From JBPCMN01 sp013695115 (GTDB taxonomy: Bacteria; Actinomycetota; Acidimicrobiia; IMCC26256; JACDBD01), in the NCBI GenBank assembly GCA_051002235.1, contig JBPCMN010000040.1:1-9434 (forward strand): a stretch of 9,434 bases of DNA, in the 5' to 3' direction. Below the pieces are notes generated by a model. It searched no databases. It saw only the letters and a list, made by a program, of their open reading frames with translations, and was not told the origin of the DNA. Positions 5,070-9,434 of this stretch are shown here, one piece after another. Each line of letters starts with the position of its first letter. The stretch's first letter is position 1. The position numbers and the translations under genes are program-made.

Positions 5070-5927
5070 TTAGCGGGCGGCCTGGCCCCGCAGCCGGGCG
5101 ACGCGCTCGGCGGTGGGCGGGTGGGTCTGGAACAGGCCGGCGAAGTTGACCTTGCGGCCGGTGAGCGGGTTGATGATGTACGCGGTGGCCTGGGCCGGGT
5201 TCACGTTCATCGGGACCTGCTTGGCGTAGGCCTCGATCTTCTCGAGTGCCCGGGCGAGGGGCTCGCCGGTGCCGAGGAGCTCGGCACCGTCGTGGTCGGC
5301 CTCGTACTCGCGCGACCGAGTCAGGGCGAGCTGGAGCAGCACCGCCGCGATCGGGGCGAGGATCGTGAGCGCCAGGAGCCCGAAGATGTTGCCGCCGTCG
5401 TCGTCGTCACCGCCGCCACCGAAGATGGCGCCGAACATGGCGATTCGAGCGACGAACGTGATGCCCATGGCGACCGCGGCCGCGACCGACCCGATCAGGA
5501 TGTCGCGGTTGCGGACGTGGGACAGCTCGTGGGCGAGCACACCCCGCAGTTCGTCCTCGTCGAGGGCCTGGAGGATGCCCTCGGTCACCGCCACCGCCGC
5601 GTGCCGGGGGTTGCGGCCGGTGGCGAACGCGTTGGGCTGGGCCGCGGGCGAGACGTAGAGCGTGGGCATCGGCATGCCCGACTGCCGGGTCAGCTCGCGC
5701 ACCATCGCGTAGAGGCGGGGGGCCTCCTGCTCGGTGACCGGCTTGGCGCCGGCTGCCTTGACCGCGAGCTTGTCGCTGAACCAGTAGGAGCCCCCCACGA
5801 GCAGGAGCCCGATCCCGAGACCGATGATCAGCCCGCCGGTGCCGAAGAAGGAGCCGATCCCCATGAGGAGACCGCCGAGCGCGGCGAGCAGGATGAAGGT
5901 CTTGGCGTTGTTCTTGAACGACTGCAT
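5070..5927 (-). CDS. htpX: HtpX-type M48 membrane zinc protease
   Basis: A 285-aa integral membrane metalloprotease whose active site faces the cytoplasm. HtpX degrades damaged or misfolded membrane proteins, partly overlapping FtsH in role. Hydrophobic segments lie near residues 10-28 and 31-50, and a second pair near 143-168 and 181-203. The catalytic motif HELSH is at 133-137, with Glu134 as base and His133/His137 as zinc ligands. The third ligand is probably Glu207 in SREYEAD. The preceding PNAFATGRNPRHAAVAVTEG and the C-terminal FQTHPPTAERVARL are M48B signatures. Length is typical. An acidic Gly/Asp loop (GGGGDDDDGGN, 170-180) separates the second membrane pair. The ATG at 5927 has a good Shine-Dalgarno. 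The gene lies 80 nt after the EamA gene on the same strand and may receive readthrough, but has its own leader with an inverted repeat. Its 3' end abuts the right repeat of the AbiEi/DUF559 unit. Confidence 0.93.
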   Translation of the reverse strand: MQSFKNNAKTFILLAALGGLLMGIGSFFGTGGLIIGLGIGLLLVGGSYWFSDKLAVKAAGAKPVTEQEAPRLYAMVRELTRQSGMPMPTLYVSPAAQPNAFATGRNPRHAAVAVTEGILQALDEDELRGVLAHELSHVRNRDILIGSVAAAVAMGITFVARIAMFGAIFGGGGDDDDGGNIFGLLALTILAPIAAVLLQLALTRSREYEADHDGAELLGTGEPLARALEKIEAYAKQVPMNVNPAQATAYIINPLTGRKVNFAGLFQTHPPTAERVARLRGQAAR

Positions 5928-5932
5928 GTCAC

Positions 5933-5939
5933 ATCACCT
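5933..5939 (-). promoter_or_regulatory. Ribosome binding site of htpX
   Basis: AGGTGAT on the minus strand is a 7-nt perfect match to the anti-Shine-Dalgarno complement, 5 nt before the ATG at 5927. It supports the chosen start. Confidence 0.65.
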
Positions 5940-5945
5940 ACCCAT

Positions 5946-5975
5946 GGGAACGCTAGATCACCGCCGCCCGTTCCC
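5946..5975 (-). repeat. Inverted repeat in the htpX leader
   Basis: GGGAACG (5946-5952) and CGTTCCC (5969-5975) are perfect 7-bp arms around a 16-nt spacer, in the 80-nt gap between the EamA stop and htpX. It could be an operator, a leader hairpin just upstream of the Shine-Dalgarno, or a weak terminator of the acs operon. It does not match CIRCE (HrcA) or HAIR (HspR) heat-shock operators. Confidence 0.4.
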
Positions 5976-6007
5976 TCGGTTAGTGAAGATTCCGCGAAGA
6001 GCCCGGG

Positions 6008-6835
6008 TCACCGCCAGACGATGAGCAGTACCAGCCCGCCGGCGACGACCGCCGCCGACACCAGCCGGGCCCGGCCCAGCCGCTCGTGCAGGAACAGCCA
6101 CCCGGCGCCCGCGCCCAGGACCACCGACGACTCCCGCAGCGCGGCCACATAGCCCACCGGCGCGAGCCGGGCGCCGGCGAGCACCAGGCAGTAGGCGAGG
6201 GTCGAGCACACCCCGCCCATCAGGTAGCGGGGCCAGTCCAACCGGATGGCGGGGCCGATCTCGCGGCCGCGCCCGGTCGCCAGGAGCAGGATGCTCAGGG
6301 CGAGCCCGGCGCCGATTAGGAGGGTGATCGCGTACCCGAACCCGCTCGAGCGGCGGGCGCCGGCGGCGTCGAGGGTGGTGTACGTCCCGATGGTGGCGGC
6401 GGTGAGCCCCGCCCACAGCATCGCGGTCCGGGTTACCTGCGGGCTCACCAGCGACGCGAGCCCGGCGACGATCACCGCGATCGCGAGCCAGGCCAGGCCG
6501 GGGAGCACGTCTCCGAGGAAGAGGACGCCGCCGGTCGCGGCCAACAGCGCGCCGCCACCCCGGGCGATCGGGTAGGCGAACGAGAAGTCGCCGTGCTCGT
6601 AGGCGCGCACGAGCGCGAGGACGTAGGCGACGTGGATGAAGCTCGAGGCGGCGACGAACGGGAACGCCTTCGCCTCCGGGATGCCCACGATGAGCAGCAC
6701 CGGCACGAACAGCAGGCCGCCGACGAGGAACTGCCCCCAGGCGGCGAGCAGCCGGCGCGGGCTGGTCTTGATGAGCAGGTTCCAGGCCGCGTGAAGAACC
6801 GCGGAGCCGAGCGCCAGCAATGTTGCCGCAAGCAC
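6008..6835 (-). CDS. EamA/DMT superfamily transporter
   Basis: A 275-aa inner-membrane protein with about ten hydrophobic helices (near 1-22, 30-50, 58-78, 86-108, 112-130, 137-155, 166-186, 203-221, 226-247, 256-273). It is made of two EamA repeats. The repeat signature appears twice: AYPIARGGGALLAATGGVLF (88-106) and LRESSVVLGAGAGWLFLHE (233-251). Family members export amino acids, nucleotide-related compounds or other metabolites; the substrate cannot be told from sequence. The start is a GTG at 6835, 9 nt after the stop of the upstream HAD gene, with only a weak GC-rich ribosome binding site, so translation probably depends on the upstream gene. It is the last gene of the acs-HAD-EamA run. 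Confidence 0.88.
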   Translation of the reverse strand: MLAATLLALGSAVLHAAWNLLIKTSPRRLLAAWGQFLVGGLLFVPVLLIVGIPEAKAFPFVAASSFIHVAYVLALVRAYEHGDFSFAYPIARGGGALLAATGGVLFLGDVLPGLAWLAIAVIVAGLASLVSPQVTRTAMLWAGLTAATIGTYTTLDAAGARRSSGFGYAITLLIGAGLALSILLLATGRGREIGPAIRLDWPRYLMGGVCSTLAYCLVLAGARLAPVGYVAALRESSVVLGAGAGWLFLHERLGRARLVSAAVVAGGLVLLIVWR

Positions 6836-6844
6836 GCCCGACCG

Positions 6845-7344
6845 TCAGTCGTAATAGCCGCTGTGGAAATAGATGCAGGGCACGCCCTCGGCCCGGAACA
6901 TCTCGACGTTGCGGCGGTCGTCCTCGATCGCGAGCCGGAGGTTGAAACCGTATTCCCGCAACTCCCACACCGAGGTCTGCTTGAAGTCGCGGGCGAGGTC
7001 GTAGTCACCCCACGGGCGCATCAGCAGGACGTCCCACCGGATCTGATAACGGTGCAGCCACGCCTCGGTCAGGTGGTGCACCCGCAGCGGACGGGCGGTG
7101 AGCAGCACCACCCGCAGCGCGGGGTCGAGCAGATCGAGGAGCACCTTCACCTCCTCGATGACGGGATCGTCGCCGCAGGCGTCGAAGAACGCTCGCCAGT
7201 CGCGCCGGGGCGACTCGAGGTAGTGCTGGCGGCTCACCGCATCCGACAGCACGCCGTCCAGGTCGATGACGGTCGCGGGGCCGGGCTCGACCGGCCCGTC
7301 ACGCCACGTCCAGTGCTCGGGGTACGAGGGCTGGGGAACGCTCA

Positions 7345-7345
<1 letters not shown>
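6845..7345 (-). CDS. HAD phosphatase resembling the polynucleotide kinase 3'-phosphatase domain
   Basis: A 166-aa soluble HAD-superfamily protein. Motif I is VIDLDGVLSD, with nucleophile Asp28 and acid/base Asp30. Motif II is LLTARP with Thr83. A conserved Lys122 (RDFKQ) fits motif III. Motif IV is LAIEDDRRNVEMF with Asp142/Asp143. The spacing and the C-terminal pattern (TEAWLHRY, LLMRPWGDYDLARDFK, AIEDDRRNVEMFRAEGVPC) resemble the phosphatase domain of T4-type polynucleotide kinase, which removes 3' phosphates from nucleic acid. No kinase P-loop domain is present, so it is a stand-alone phosphatase; the substrate may equally be a small phosphoester. The start GTG overlaps the acs stop by one base (TAGTG), with GAGGAG only 2 nt upstream, pointing to termination-reinitiation. 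The operon position between acs and a transporter gives no clear role. Confidence 0.8.
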
Positions 7346-9309
<1,964 letters not shown>

Positions 9310-9313
9310 CCGG

Positions 9314-9320
9314 CCTCCCC
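9314..9320 (-). promoter_or_regulatory. Ribosome binding site of acs
   Basis: GGGGAGG on the minus strand, 4 nt before the ATG at 9309. It supports that start. Confidence 0.55.
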
Positions 9321-9390
9321 TTCCCGCTCATGGCCTTTCGGCCGGGCCGCTCGGGCCCCGGATCGACGCGGCCCACGGGGCGCGCGGCGC

Positions 9391-9404
9391 GGATATTCTT
9401 ATCC
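9391..9404 (-). promoter_or_regulatory. AT-rich palindrome upstream of acs, candidate promoter or operator
   Basis: GGATA-TTCT-TATCC is a perfect 5-bp inverted repeat and the only AT-rich spot in the 125-nt region upstream of acs. On the minus strand it reads GGATAAGAATATCC and could overlap a -10 region, but no clear -35 is present. The rest of 9310-9434 holds a small GGCC-TTTC-GGCC hairpin (9332-9343) and a pyrimidine-rich tract (9402-9430). No gene is visible there. Confidence 0.3.
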
Positions 9405-9434
9405 CTTTCCCCTTCTTCCGCCTTCCCCCCGCGC

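Noticed and set aside
5946..5975. CIRCE or HAIR heat-shock operator before htpX
   Set aside because: Neither the arm sequences nor the spacer lengths fit the known HrcA or HspR operators.

Overview
This is a GC-rich stretch of bacterial chromosome. Dense gene packing, GTG starts, 1-nt gene junctions and hairpins without U-tracts suggest a high-GC actinobacterium. An Acidimicrobiia-like lineage is my guess, because YajQ occurs beside an FtsH-like protease and an AbiEi/DUF559 protein. No marker in the window fixes the taxonomy. Most of the content is chromosomal housekeeping, with one small unit that looks inserted.

Layout, left to right. Bases 1-196 hold no gene but contain a long imperfect palindrome at the window edge (3-74) and a GC hairpin (137-159) that probably ends the ftsH-like operon. 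On the minus strand, a lipoprotein gene (3275-2586) and a divergent FtsH-like membrane AAA+ metalloprotease (2584-197) are separated by one base. Upstream of them on the same strand is a tRNA-Tyr(GTA) gene (3434-3354), followed by a 9-bp hairpin. A 55-nt divergent spacer separates the tRNA from yajQ on the plus strand (3490-3978).

Between the convergent genes yajQ (+) and htpX (-) lies a 1,083-bp unit (3979-5061). It holds a single plus-strand gene for an AbiEi-like winged-helix domain joined to a DUF559 (Vsr/PD-(D/E)XK-type) nuclease domain. The unit is bounded by 43-bp imperfect terminal inverted repeats, 34/43 identical. One repeat starts at the first base after the yajQ stop codon. The other ends 8 bases before the htpX stop codon. 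There is no transposase. This is the most notable signal in the window: a nuclease gene that looks like the sole cargo of a small mobile unit.

The right part is a minus-strand run: acetyl-CoA synthetase (acs, 9309-7345), a HAD phosphatase resembling the polynucleotide-kinase 3'-phosphatase domain (7345-6845), and an EamA/DMT transporter (6835-6008), with junctions of -1 and 9 nt. After 80 nt comes htpX (5927-5070), an M48 membrane protease. Two membrane-bound zinc proteases, FtsH-like and HtpX, therefore lie within 6 kb. In well-studied bacteria these two families cooperate in membrane-protein quality control.
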